A stretch of 37,729 nt of DNA from Patescibacteria group bacterium (GCA_035288465.1 DATEAH010000003.1:1-37729), one strand, 5' to 3'. Positions 1-9,129 are shown, counted from the first letter of the stretch. The notes: generated from the letters alone by a model not told the origin. Translations and numbers: made by a program.

Positions 1-735
1 GCCAAGTTCTATTTCATCCAAGGTTATGAAACCTGGGCAATGCCAGCTGCCAAAGTCCATGCTACCTACAAACTGCCCATGACTAAAATTGTGATTGCTT
101 CTTGGTTAAAAAGACTGATTTTAAAGAAAACCGGTGAAAGAGTTGAAGGTCCCATTACCAATGGTATTAATCTCAAACAATTCAAAAACCCCAAAAAGAT
201 CTATCATCAACCCCGCCGTCTCTTAATGGTCTATTCTCCCCTTAAAATCAAAGGTTTCAAAGATGGCCTCAAAGCCTACCACTTAGCCAAACAACAATAT
301 CCAGACCTTAAACTGATGATTCTTTCCGCTTATCCCAAAAACTCCCAAGTCCCCAATGAAGCGACTTTCTACCATAACCCTCCCCAATCCCAACTCAAAA
401 GAATCTATTCAAACGCCGACATCTTTGTGTCTCCTTCCCATTCCGAAGGTTGCCAACTCCCGCCCATGGAAGCTGCGGCTTGTCAAACTGCCGTTGTCGC
501 CACCCGCGTGGGTGGTATCCCAGACTACACCCTTCCCAATCAAACCGCCTTAGTGGTTCCTCCCAAGAATCCCAAAGCCTTAGCCCGTGCCATCCTCAAA
601 CTCCTCAAAGATGAACCACTCTTAAAAGACATCTCTAAAGCTGGCTACCAACACATCAAACAATACAGTTGGGGTAAAGCAACCAGGAAGTTAGAAAAGG
701 TATTTAAGGAAAATTTATCAAATGGCAAAATTTAA
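1..735 (+). CDS. Glycosyltransferase family 4 (GT-B), 5' end cut by window
   Basis: The reading frame is open from base 1, so the protein starts upstream; an internal ATG at 40 is not the natural start. About 244 residues are visible. They begin inside the N-terminal half and run through the C-terminal nucleotide-sugar binding domain of a GT4 enzyme: the stretch SPSHSEGCQLPPMEAAACQT is the classic E-x7-E donor-binding region, followed by VVATRVGGIPDYT. The role is retaining transfer of a sugar from an NDP donor, presumably for surface glycan assembly given the neighbours. The next gene overlaps by 14 bases. Codon and base use are odd: to about position 660 the coding strand is rich in C and poor in G (many CCC, CTC, GCC codons), unlike all downstream genes, which suggests transfer or a mosaic. 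The family call is solid; the sugar is unknown. Confidence 0.9.
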   Translation, partial: AKFYFIQGYETWAMPAAKVHATYKLPMTKIVIASWLKRLILKKTGERVEGPITNGINLKQFKNPKKIYHQPRRLLMVYSPLKIKGFKDGLKAYHLAKQQYPDLKLMILSAYPKNSQVPNEATFYHNPPQSQLKRIYSNADIFVSPSHSEGCQLPPMEAAACQTAVVATRVGGIPDYTLPNQTALVVPPKNPKALARAILKLLKDEPLLKDISKAGYQHIKQYSWGKATRKLEKVFKENLSNGKI

Positions 736-2158
736 AAATAAAGAACAAATTATTAATCTCACAATTGCGGTTTTAGCAACCTCGGCAATACTAATTAGTT
801 ATTGGTTTTGCCAATCAGTTTTGAAACTTTCCAGTTCTCAAACCTTGATTATTTTAGTGATTGAATATTTTATTTTAATGCTGGGATTGCTTTTTGCCCA
901 AAAACCAAGTTTGGGGGTTTTAGTGTTGATAGCGGTGCTGCCATTTGAGCGTTTACCTTCTCTGGAAATTGCCGGCTATACGGTTAAAATTAATCAACTA
1001 ATTATTGCGGCGACGGGCTTGGCGTATTTGATTTTTATCATTAGAAATAAATCTTTTAAACTCAGAGCGCCTGAGATTTTTTGGTGGCTGATGCTTTTTT
1101 TAGTCAGCTTGATGGTGTCAGCCGTTGGCGCAGAAAATTTAACTCGAACGGCGCTCGTTTTTGGTTTTACGCTTTTGGCGATTTCGGGATATTTTTTAAT
1201 TGTACAATTAATCGATAACATCAAAAAACTAAAACTTGCCCTCAATATCATTTTCGGCGTTATCGTGGTAATTTCACTTTTTGGCTTATACCAATATTTG
1301 GGCGATAAATATGGGCTATCTACCAGCTGGACTGGTTTGCGCCTTGAATATACTCATTTAGTCTTAAGTTTCCCCAGAATTCAGGCGACATTTATTGAAC
1401 CTTTATTTTTTGCAAATTATTTAATCTTTTCCTTGAGTATTACCGCAGTTTTGTTTGTGTCTGATCAAATTAAAATGAAATGGTATTTTTTAGCGATTTT
1501 TTTTGTGATTCTGTTAACTGATTTTTTGCTCACTTCAAGCCGAGGCGCCGCGATCGGTTTGGCAGCGAGTTTTTTGCTAATTTTAATCTTTAAGCTAAAA
1601 TCTTTTTGGTCAATTAAAAAACTCATTTTTATTATTTCAGTTTTTGCCATCACCTCAGGCTCGGTCTTAATTTTATTAGGACCAGCCGCCAAGCAATTTT
1701 TTGTCCATAGCCAAGCGCCGATTAAAAGCACAAATGAACCATCTTCGCAAGAAAGACTTTCTAATTATCAGCTCGCCCGTAAAGCTTTCCTGGAACATCC
1801 AATTATTGGTCTTGGTCTGGGAAATTTCGGGACTTATTATAATCAACAAACTAAAACTACGGCTCCGACCTGGCGGATAGTCAATAATCAATATCTGGAA
1901 ATATTAGCTGAAACCGGGACAATTGGTTTTTTGGCATTTGCAGGTTTGCTTGTGGTGATATTTATTAAATCTTTTCAGGCATATTTTATCAGCAAAGATA
2001 AATGGCTTAAAGCGGTTATTTTAGGTGCTATTTGTGGTTTTATGGGCATTTTGGTGCAATTTAATTTCTTTTCGACTTTATATATAATTTATATTTGGGC
2101 TTTTCTCGGTTTTTTAGTGGCGGCCCAAAAAATTGCCAACCTGCAAAAATCATCTTGA
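722..2158 (+). CDS. O-antigen ligase/polymerase-like membrane protein (Wzy/WaaL superfamily)
   Basis: The protein has 478 residues, almost entirely hydrophobic, with roughly a dozen membrane segments. A large extracytoplasmic loop lies near residues 325-390, and the segment FLEHPIIGLGLGNFGTYYNQ is characteristic of the Wzy_C/O-antigen ligase domain. Family members polymerise or ligate lipid-linked oligosaccharides on the outer face of the membrane. The start at 722 overlaps the end of the upstream GT4 by 14 bases, which suggests translational coupling. It sits in a run of glycan genes. Whether it is a polymerase or a ligase (for example to protein) cannot be told from sequence; the fold class is clear. 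Confidence 0.85.
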   Translation: MAKFKNKEQIINLTIAVLATSAILISYWFCQSVLKLSSSQTLIILVIEYFILMLGLLFAQKPSLGVLVLIAVLPFERLPSLEIAGYTVKINQLIIAATGLAYLIFIIRNKSFKLRAPEIFWWLMLFLVSLMVSAVGAENLTRTALVFGFTLLAISGYFLIVQLIDNIKKLKLALNIIFGVIVVISLFGLYQYLGDKYGLSTSWTGLRLEYTHLVLSFPRIQATFIEPLFFANYLIFSLSITAVLFVSDQIKMKWYFLAIFFVILLTDFLLTSSRGAAIGLAASFLLILIFKLKSFWSIKKLIFIISVFAITSGSVLILLGPAAKQFFVHSQAPIKSTNEPSSQERLSNYQLARKAFLEHPIIGLGLGNFGTYYNQQTKTTAPTWRIVNNQYLEILAETGTIGFLAFAGLLVVIFIKSFQAYFISKDKWLKAVILGAICGFMGILVQFNFFSTLYIIYIWAFLGFLVAAQKIANLQKSS

Positions 2159-2171
2159 TTATTGAGGATTA

Positions 2172-3183
2172 ATGAAATTAAAAACCGCTAAACGCTTAAT
2201 TTGTCCAGCCTGTGGCTTAGATAAATTAAAAGTTTTAATTCAAAAACAAGATTTAAGAGAAATTAGAATCGCAAAAATTGTTTGTCCAAAATGCGGTAAA
2301 AGTTATCATATTAATCAAGGGATTGCTGATTTTTTGATCAAACCCAGTCAGGGGATTGTTAAAGAAAAAAAGGGCTTAAAAAAGATTGCTGCAGTAATCA
2401 AAGCTAAAAAATGGCTCGCAGATCCTGAATTTATTAAATTGCCAAAGATTAAAAAAAGGAAAAATATTGGCAAGATACGGCGGCAAATTACGATCAGGTG
2501 ATTGGACCAATCAAATTTACAGCCCACGACCAAATTTTAGAATTAGGCGCGGGAATTTGTTGGTTGTCGGCGCTTTTGGCCCAAAAAAGCCAGCAGGTGA
2601 TAGCTTTTGATATTTCGAGGGTTAAATATCAAGGCTTGGAAACAGCAGAAATAATTTTTAAATACTTGCCAAAAATTTTCTTTGAGCGAATTTTGGGCAA
2701 TATGCAAGCTTTGCCATTTAAAAATAACTCTTTTGATTATGTTATCGTCTCAGCTTCTTTGCACCACGCTGATGATTTAGCGACAACATTTGCAAGAAAT
2801 TAGTCGGGTTTTAAGAAAAAATGGCCAGCTGATGGTGATTAATGAACCGGTGCGTGGCTGGTTAAGATGGCGGCAAAACTTTGGCGCTAAAGAGAAAAAA
2901 TTATATGGTGTCAATGAACATCTTTATTCCTAATTATATATGGGATAATGTTTTGTGGGAAAACGGCTTTGTTCCAAAAATATTTTTTCCAGATTCAACA
3001 AGACTAAAATTAAACCAGCTCCGAAATAGTCAAAAACTAATTCACAAAATCATTTCTTATTTTTGGCAAAATAAATTCATTCAAAAATTAATTAGCCGAA
3101 CTGGCCTGGCAATAACGATGACTTTGCTTGGCTTGCCATTAAATTTAATCGCCCGCAAAAAATCAACCATGCGACATTTTTGA
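2172..3183 (+). pseudogene. SAM methyltransferase with N-terminal zinc ribbon, broken by three frameshifts
   Basis: A GAGG Shine-Dalgarno at about 2164 precedes ATG 2172. Residues 1-55 form a Trm112-like zinc ribbon (CPACG and CPKCG), typical of the N terminus of some class I methyltransferases. The frame then moves. Adding one A to the A7 run at 2451-2457 joins it to EKYWQDTAANYDQV and the SAM motif LELGAGIC (frame starting about 2459). A second shift near 2789-2792 (an extra T) restores LQEISRVLRKNGQLMVINEP. A third near 2931 joins NEHLYS to NYIWDNVLWENGF and runs to the stop at 3183. All three pieces are collinear parts of one protein of about 335 residues, so this is a decayed gene or a locus with base-calling indels. 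It probably modified a sugar or lipid of the surface glycan. Confidence 0.85.
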
Positions 3184-3205
3184 TATGGGCACGGCATGAT
3201 ATAAT
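3180..3205 (+). promoter_or_regulatory. Possible promoter for the 3283 methyltransferase
   Basis: A perfect TATAAT lies at 3200-3205, just after the end of the broken methyltransferase. The best -35 match, TTGATA at 3180-3185, leaves a short 14-base spacer, so support for the -35 is weak. The predicted leader (about 70 bases) contains a small GTCCC/GGGAC hairpin and ends in TAAGGAG. Confidence 0.4.
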
Positions 3206-3282
3206 AAAAAGCAGTCCCTGAACCTATTCTATCTTTTTGGGACATGATTGTGCGTATCATATTATAAGGAGAAAAAATAACC

Positions 3283-3930
3283 ATTGGACAAATTGCACGA
3301 AAATTATTTGGGAAATATTTCCATATCTTTGGACGAATTTATCGATCAATTTTTGTTGATTTAAATGCCGTGGCGTATTCAATTTCGCCTCATATCCACC
3401 AAAAAGCAACAATTGTTGATGTGGGAGGAGGTGATGGCGAACCGCTGAATTATTTGTTATCGCTAAGACCTGATATTAAAGTGATCTTGATTGATCCAAG
3501 CCCAGGTATCGGTAATCTGGTCAAGAAAGAATATTTGCCCAGAGTCGAACTGTACCCCAAAACTTACATGGCTGAGTTTAAAATTAAAGATAAACTCAAA
3601 CCTTATGTTATCTTGATTAGCGATGTAATTCACCATATTCCCCAAAAAGCGCGAAAAGAATTTTTTTCCGAACTAAAAACGATGGTTGGTGACCAAAATG
3701 AGGTGAGAATAATTATCAAGGATATTGAACCAGGTTTTTTCAGATCGTCCTTGAGTCGCCTCGCCGACCGGTATATTAGCGGGGATAAGAAAATGTCACT
3801 TATCGGACGTCGAAATATTTCCAAAATAATGTTGAAAACTTTTGGGAAGAATATCACGATGAAAGAAACAACCCTTTTTAAAATAGACAAGCCGAATTAT
3901 GCCTTAGTATTTATCTGCAAACGAATCTAG
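3283..3930 (+). CDS. SAM-dependent methyltransferase; non-canonical ATT start or lost ATG
   Basis: This is a class I methyltransferase: motif I is VDVGGGDGE, followed by an acidic strand end (VILIDPS) and a DVIHHI motif IV-like segment. The conventional start would be GTG 3370, but that is only about 13 residues before motif I. It would also drop a well-formed amphipathic N terminus (KLFGKYFHIFGRIYRSIF) encoded from 3283. The Shine-Dalgarno TAAGGAG at 3265-3271 sits 11 bases before ATT 3283 (and 5 before ATA 3277), and the frame has no ATG, GTG or TTG between it and 3370. Either ATT/ATA initiates, as in infC, or an ATG has mutated to ATT. From 3283 the protein is 215 residues. Its substrate is unknown; its context is glycan modification. 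Confidence 0.75.
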   Translation: MGQIARKLFGKYFHIFGRIYRSIFVDLNAVAYSISPHIHQKATIVDVGGGDGEPLNYLLSLRPDIKVILIDPSPGIGNLVKKEYLPRVELYPKTYMAEFKIKDKLKPYVILISDVIHHIPQKARKEFFSELKTMVGDQNEVRIIIKDIEPGFFRSSLSRLADRYISGDKKMSLIGRRNISKIMLKTFGKNITMKETTLFKIDKPNYALVFICKRI

Positions 3931-3949
3931 AGTATTTTATGATATGTTA

Positions 3950-3978
3950 TTGATTTTAACAAGATAATCAGCTATAAT
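3950..3978 (+). promoter_or_regulatory. Sigma70-type promoter, near-leaderless
   Basis: TTGATT (3950-3955), a 17-base spacer, and TATAAT (3973-3978). The ATG of the next gene is at 3988, so the predicted transcript start (about 3985) leaves a leader of roughly three bases and no room for a Shine-Dalgarno. Confidence 0.75.
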
Positions 3979-3987
3979 GCAGGCACC

Positions 3988-5829
3988 ATGTTTATCATTT
4001 ATAATTTATATAATTTAGGTCTCAGCCTATTATTTTTTTTGATCAGTTTTGGGGTAGGCAAAAAAATTCTCAACCGGTTTAAATTTAGTTTTAAATCGCT
4101 TTTGGAAAATTGGTTGTTTTCAACCGGATTAGGTTTAGGGTTGATCGGGATTCTAATTTTTGTTATTGGCTCAGTTTCTCTATTATATAAACCGGTGATT
4201 TGGGGGTTGACCGCGGTTTTGCTAATTTGGACATTTGGGGAAATCTGGACCTTTTTAAAATCGATCCCTTATCGAAAAATTAAGTTGCCAAAAAATGTCT
4301 TTGGTTTGTTTATTGCTCTTGGCTTTGTTTTTTTGGTTTTTTATTATTTAATGGGCGCTTTGGGCCCGGAAAAAAATTTTGATGCTTTATGGTATCATTT
4401 AACTGAGCCTAAGTTATATTTGCAAAATCATCAAATTAGATTTATTAATTGGGGTTGGTTTAATTTAACCTCGGCTTTTCCACGCTTAGTGGAATCATTA
4501 TATGTTTGGGGAATGGCTTTTACCAAGACTGAAACTATTGCCAAGTTAATTCATTTTAGTTTTGGAATTATGGCCACGCTGACAATTTATGCAATTGGCA
4601 AAAGATTTTTCCAGCCTAAAATTGGTTTGTTGGCAAGCTTGATGTTTTATTCTTTGGCAGGAGTTGGTTTTGCTTCGCAAACTGCTTATGTTGATTTAGC
4701 AGCGGCCTTTTTCGGTTTAATGACTTTTCTGGCTTTTTATTGCTGGCTGGAAAAATCCAAAGATAAAAAATGGTTAATAATTTCGGCAGTATTTTTAGGA
4801 TTTTGGTATGGCGTAAAAATATACGGCGTGATCACTTTGTCAATTTTAAGTTTCTTGATCTTGTGGCAAAAAGAACCACGTTTGAAAAATTTCTTGATTT
4901 TTGCTGGGACTTTTTTAATTATTTCTTCGCCTTGGTGGTTAGCCGCTTTAATTCAAACCGGCAACCCGATTTATCCAATTTTATCAGTTTCGCCGGATTG
5001 GGAACATGCCGAAGCTGGGACAAGCATGGTGAATTGGTTTTTGAGCGGGGCGGTTAAAACTTTGCCAGCTTTAATTTGGCGGACTCTAACCCAAGAAATC
5101 GCTTTTTTGGCTTTGATAATTCCGGCGTTATTTTATTGGAAAAAAATGCCAGCTTTGGTTAAAACGACCTTAATTGTAACCGTGCTTTGGTTCTGGGGCT
5201 GGTCCTTTATTCCAGTTCGCGATCCGCGCTATTTTATGGCCGCCGCAGGCTTGGGCTTGTTGGTAGTAGCTTGGTTCGTCTTTGAGATTAAAAATGGTTA
5301 TTTAAAATGGACAGCCTGGATTGTCTTGATTTTAATTTTATATAGCAATCTTCTTTTGCAAAAACAAAATTCACTATTATTTTGGCCGGTCTTTTTTGGC
5401 CAAGAAAAAAGAGCCGATTTTATCGCCCGGGTAGTAGAACCGGATCCATGGCAATTTTACGATTCCAAACATTTTGTCCGCCAAAATTTACCGACCGGTC
5501 AAAAAGCTTTGGTTTTTAATGTTTTTTGTCCATTTTATATTGATTTTCCTTATTTTGACGCTTTTCAGCTCAAAAACCAAATTGGGGCGGTTAATTCTCA
5601 AGAGCTGAAAAAAGAATTAAAAAAGCAAAACATCAATTTTGTGGTGATGAAAACTACGGCGACTTTTATCACCAATGAGCCAAATTTTCATGGCTTATTA
5701 AAAATGATTTTGAAAAATGAAAATAACCGGGATAAAATATTAGCAGATCCAAATTTCAGCCAAGATTTTACTAAAGTTTATGAACAAACTTTTTCTGCCG
5801 GCGGTTGGCAGGTTTATAAAATTAATTAA
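3988..5829 (+). CDS. GT-C membrane glycosyltransferase (ArnT/PMT-like, GT39/GT83-type)
   Basis: The protein has 613 residues with a dozen or so membrane segments and a soluble C-terminal part from about residue 470. The first large extracytoplasmic loop carries Asp132 in NFDALWYHL, the position of the catalytic acidic residue in PMT/ArnT enzymes, and a later loop reads PRDPRYFMAA-like (VRDPRYFM). Such enzymes take a sugar from a polyprenyl-phosphate donor and attach it to lipid or protein outside the membrane. The donor could be made by the GT2 enzymes at 16005 or 18312. It is the first gene after its own promoter, and the GT2 at 5856 follows 26 bases later. The acceptor is unknown. Confidence 0.82.
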   Translation: MFIIYNLYNLGLSLLFFLISFGVGKKILNRFKFSFKSLLENWLFSTGLGLGLIGILIFVIGSVSLLYKPVIWGLTAVLLIWTFGEIWTFLKSIPYRKIKLPKNVFGLFIALGFVFLVFYYLMGALGPEKNFDALWYHLTEPKLYLQNHQIRFINWGWFNLTSAFPRLVESLYVWGMAFTKTETIAKLIHFSFGIMATLTIYAIGKRFFQPKIGLLASLMFYSLAGVGFASQTAYVDLAAAFFGLMTFLAFYCWLEKSKDKKWLIISAVFLGFWYGVKIYGVITLSILSFLILWQKEPRLKNFLIFAGTFLIISSPWWLAALIQTGNPIYPILSVSPDWEHAEAGTSMVNWFLSGAVKTLPALIWRTLTQEIAFLALIIPALFYWKKMPALVKTTLIVTVLWFWGWSFIPVRDPRYFMAAAGLGLLVVAWFVFEIKNGYLKWTAWIVLILILYSNLLLQKQNSLLFWPVFFGQEKRADFIARVVEPDPWQFYDSKHFVRQNLPTGQKALVFNVFCPFYIDFPYFDAFQLKNQIGAVNSQELKKELKKQNINFVVMKTTATFITNEPNFHGLLKMILKNENNRDKILADPNFSQDFTKVYEQTFSAGGWQVYKIN

Positions 5830-5855
5830 TAATATTGTGAGACGTAAGTTATAAA

Positions 5856-6824
5856 ATGAAGACGTTGAGAGCAAGTATCATTATTGTCAGTTACAACGCC
5901 AAAAATGACTTAGCAGTATGTCTGAGAACGATTTTTGAATTTACAAAAACTAATTTTGAAATTATCGTGGTTGACAATGCTTCGACGGATGGCAGTGGCG
6001 AAATGGTGGCGAAAAAATTTCCCAAAGTTAAATTAATCGAAAACCGCCAAAATCTCGGATTTGCTCAGGCAAATAATCTGGGGGCTAAAATTGCTCAGAG
6101 CGATTATTTGGTTTTGTTAAATCAGGATACTTTAGTGAGCCGGGACTGGCTTTTAGAATTATTGGCGCCATTTTGCCAGGATAAAAAAATTGGAATTGTT
6201 CAGCCAAAAATTAAAATCTATCGAAAAAATCAAATTAATTCAACTGGTTCCCTGACCCATTTTCTGGGTTTTACTTGGGCGGGAAATTGTTTTGAGCCTG
6301 ATTGTGGCTTTGAAAAAAATGCCGAAATCTTTAGCGCCTCTGGCTGTGTTTTGGCAATTAGGCGAAAGTTGTGGCAAAAATTAGGCGGTTTCGATCAAGA
6401 TTATTTTATGTATTTAGAGGATGTGGATTTAGGCTGGCGGACGAGATTATTAGGCTATAAAATTATTTTTGCGCCAAAATCGATAATATATCATAAATAT
6501 CATTTTTCAAAAGGCGACTATAAGTATTTTTATTTGGAAAAAAATCGATTGGCGACCTTATTTAAAAATTACTCAAGTGTGAGTTTGTTAATATTTTCGC
6601 CAGCAATCATTTTGAGCGAATTTATACTCCTATTATACTTTATTCCTAAAGGAAAATTAAAAATCAAACTTCGCGGCTTGGCGGCCTTTTTTGCGAGTTT
6701 GCCAAAAATTTGGCAGAAAAGAAAGAAGATTCAAAAAACGAGAAAAATTTCTGACCAAAAAATATTTTCGCAATTTTCCACCACCCGCCAACTTTTTCGG
6801 GCCGTAAAAAAAACTGGACTTTAG
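5856..6824 (+). CDS. Glycosyltransferase family 2 (rhamnosyltransferase-like)
   Basis: 322 residues of GT-A fold. The opening IIIVSYNAKNDL and VVDNASTDGS bind the nucleotide sugar. LLNQDT (Asp91) takes the place of the DxD metal motif, as is usual in the WcaE/rhamnosyltransferase branch. YLEDVDLGWR is the acceptor/catalytic ED motif. A C-terminal hydrophobic segment (about residues 240-260) and a basic tail suggest membrane association. No strong Shine-Dalgarno is seen before ATG 5856. The stop codon overlaps the stop of the converging minus-strand operon by four bases (6821-6824). The enzyme probably adds a sugar during assembly of the lipid-linked glycan. Confidence 0.88.
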   Translation: MKTLRASIIIVSYNAKNDLAVCLRTIFEFTKTNFEIIVVDNASTDGSGEMVAKKFPKVKLIENRQNLGFAQANNLGAKIAQSDYLVLLNQDTLVSRDWLLELLAPFCQDKKIGIVQPKIKIYRKNQINSTGSLTHFLGFTWAGNCFEPDCGFEKNAEIFSASGCVLAIRRKLWQKLGGFDQDYFMYLEDVDLGWRTRLLGYKIIFAPKSIIYHKYHFSKGDYKYFYLEKNRLATLFKNYSSVSLLIFSPAIILSEFILLLYFIPKGKLKIKLRGLAAFFASLPKIWQKRKKIQKTRKISDQKIFSQFSTTRQLFRAVKKTGL

Positions 6825-7666
6825 TGTAAGTTAACAACCCTAAGGTTCATGAGCTCAATATTATAATAGACCAAAAAAGCTGCACTAATCATAATTACCA
6901 AAATTGTACTTAATTTAATTAGGGCTTGGAACCAATTTTTTTGTTGCCGGGCAAATTTCCAAGTTAGGGCAAAAATAAAGGCTAAGGTGGCGAGAAAATA
7001 TAAGGGCAATAAAATTAGCCAAGAAATTTTTTTGAAAAAGAAAGGTTTGAGTTGGCTGAAGCGGTTTAAAAGGGTGTTGGTGAATTGGCCATAATTTTCT
7101 TTATAGTAAATTTTAAAAACCATATCAAGATTAGTTTTTTTGCCCTTTAAAATCAAATTGCCGTTTTCATAATTTGCATCAAGCTTTAAGGTTGAAACGG
7201 CGTTGCCGGGAAATGAAGTTGGTGATTCTAAATAAAAATAATAATCTTTGTTGGCGGAATCTAAAATTGGCTTAAAACGGAAGTTGATAAAGGCCATGTC
7301 ATGGATATTTTGGGCGTTAAAATTGCCTGACCTTAAATCGATTTTTGAGCTGGTACTTTCGCGCAAATGAAAAATAATTTCCTGATTATTAAGACGAGGG
7401 TAGGTAGCAAATAAAACTGAGATTTGAGCCAAATTATTATTATCAGCGTGAAAGGTTTGGCCAAAAGTATTAAGGCCCCTAATTTCTCCCAGGGCTGGTT
7501 TTTTTCTCTCGACTGATCTTGAAAAGCCATTAATTTGGTTGAATTGTAAATAGTCATTATTAAATAAAAAACCGAGAGAAATAATTAACAAAAAAATTGA
7601 AAAAAGAGTCCCAAAAATTATGGCAATAATTTTTTTAGAAAATTGTGAATCGATTTTTTTTATCAT
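6821..7666 (-). CDS. Membrane protein of unknown function, last gene of glycan operon
   Basis: The start is ATG 7666, whose ATGA overlaps the stop of the upstream gene (7663-7665); a longer frame from 7702 would read further into that gene without reason. The protein is 281 residues: one membrane segment near residues 12-37, an extracytoplasmic domain of about 150 residues rich in short beta-type stretches, then two C-terminal membrane segments with a basic loop between them. I do not recognise the family. The layout (one helix, beta domain, two helices) and the translational coupling to a GT-C enzyme suggest an accessory or glycan-sensing partner of that enzyme, but this is inference. Confidence 0.75.
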   Translation of the reverse strand: MIKKIDSQFSKKIIAIIFGTLFSIFLLIISLGFLFNNDYLQFNQINGFSRSVERKKPALGEIRGLNTFGQTFHADNNNLAQISVLFATYPRLNNQEIIFHLRESTSSKIDLRSGNFNAQNIHDMAFINFRFKPILDSANKDYYFYLESPTSFPGNAVSTLKLDANYENGNLILKGKKTNLDMVFKIYYKENYGQFTNTLLNRFSQLKPFFFKKISWLILLPLYFLATLAFIFALTWKFARQQKNWFQALIKLSTILVIMISAAFLVYYNIELMNLRVVNLH

Positions 7667-9129
7667 AAATAATACCTGGGAATTATATATTGGAATAGAC
7701 AAATAAAGTTATAAAAAATTATGCCTAAGCTTAAAAATAGATATAAAGATGGGTGATATTTTTTGGGCAGCCATGTTTGGATCCCAATGATAAAAAAAAT
7801 GGCTAAAATTCCCAAAACCGGAAAATAATATCGGCCCTGTGCTGGAAAAATATATTTAGCAGTTGTAACTAAACGATTGTAAAATAAATAAACATAAAAT
7901 AAATCTAAAATAATTAAATTTGCTGCTAAAAAAATATATAAATAGAGATTTTTGATAAACGGATTGTTGGTTTTAATTTTTTTAACACACTTTTTATAAA
8001 GGCTGGTGACAAAATAAATAATTGTACCCACAAAACTTAATTTAACCAACCAGTTCAAGCTATTTTGATAAATATTATCAACAACATTATTCGTCCAAGC
8101 AAATTGTGCCCAAAAATAACCCAGCACAAATCTTAGTCTGGTGCCATAAATAAATTTAAGATATTCCCAAATTGATAAATGAGCAAATTGTGTATCAGTT
8201 GTTCCAGAAGCTTGATATCCAAACCAGCCATGGTAAATAATTTTATTTCGAATAAGCCACCAGCCAGTAGTCAAAAAAATAATTCCCAAAGCAATGGCTA
8301 AATATTTGAGGGAATTTTTAAAATTATTTCTTTTTCTGACAAAATTTATTAAATAAATAAAAATTAAAATTGGAATCATAATAGCGGCTTGTGGTTTTGC
8401 CAAAATTCCGAGCGAAGTAGCGATCCCAATCCATAACGCGGACTTAGTCGAACTCTGGGATTTTAGTTCACGAATTCCTAAATAGGTTAACCAAACAAAG
8501 GCAAGATTTAATAAGTTATCATTATTAATAGTTGAGGACATTAAGGTAAAAAGTGGCTGAAATGAAACTAAAGTCGCAACTGTAAATGAAAATAATTTAT
8601 TTTCAGAAACTTCAAAAGCAATTTTATAACTTAACCAAACCGTTAGAATGCCCAGAAAGATTAATAATATCCGAATTGCGAAAAATCTCACCAAAAAATT
8701 GGTAGAATAAAATATCTTATAGATTCCCGCCCCCATTAAATAATAAAGTGGAGGATATGATTGGGCAGAAAAAGCTGTGATTGGTGAGGCGGGAGCGCGG
8801 TTTATATTTTGATTTAGAAGATTTTCTCCAATTCCAGTTTGAGTTTGTGAAAATTTCGGAGTTTGTCTTATCGGCGCGTTTGAAATAAGCTTATTGACAA
8901 TTTGATCTTCTTGAGAAGTAAAAAGTTTATCTTGCGGTGGGAGTGTGTTTTTTTCGGCAATATATTCAATATATTTATAATGATAATTTTCATCCCAACC
9001 TTGCCAAACTGGAACCAAACCAGCCCAAACAACACCCTTGATAATTATTAAAAACAATAATATCGACAATAGTTTATTGCTGGTTATTTTTTGCCAAATT
9101 AATATTAAAATTTTTCTAATTATTTTCAT
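7663..9129 (-). CDS. GT-C superfamily membrane glycosyltransferase (PMT/ArnT-like)
   Basis: 488 residues with about eleven membrane segments. After the first helix comes the loop PVWQGWDENYHYKY, with Asp46-Glu47 in the position of the catalytic acidic pair of GT-C enzymes. A long extracytoplasmic loop follows (residues 50-125, ending YPPLYYLMG). This arrangement fits enzymes that use polyprenyl-phosphate sugars outside the cell membrane. The start overlaps the stop of the 9126 gene by four bases (ATGA), and its own stop overlaps the next gene in the same way, so three genes are translationally coupled. A DUF2142-type relative is an alternative label. Confidence 0.78.
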   Translation of the reverse strand: MKIIRKILILIWQKITSNKLLSILLFLIIIKGVVWAGLVPVWQGWDENYHYKYIEYIAEKNTLPPQDKLFTSQEDQIVNKLISNAPIRQTPKFSQTQTGIGENLLNQNINRAPASPITAFSAQSYPPLYYLMGAGIYKIFYSTNFLVRFFAIRILLIFLGILTVWLSYKIAFEVSENKLFSFTVATLVSFQPLFTLMSSTINNDNLLNLAFVWLTYLGIRELKSQSSTKSALWIGIATSLGILAKPQAAIMIPILIFIYLINFVRKRNNFKNSLKYLAIALGIIFLTTGWWLIRNKIIYHGWFGYQASGTTDTQFAHLSIWEYLKFIYGTRLRFVLGYFWAQFAWTNNVVDNIYQNSLNWLVKLSFVGTIIYFVTSLYKKCVKKIKTNNPFIKNLYLYIFLAANLIILDLFYVYLFYNRLVTTAKYIFPAQGRYYFPVLGILAIFFIIGIQTWLPKKYHPSLYLFLSLGIIFYNFICLFQYIIPRYYL

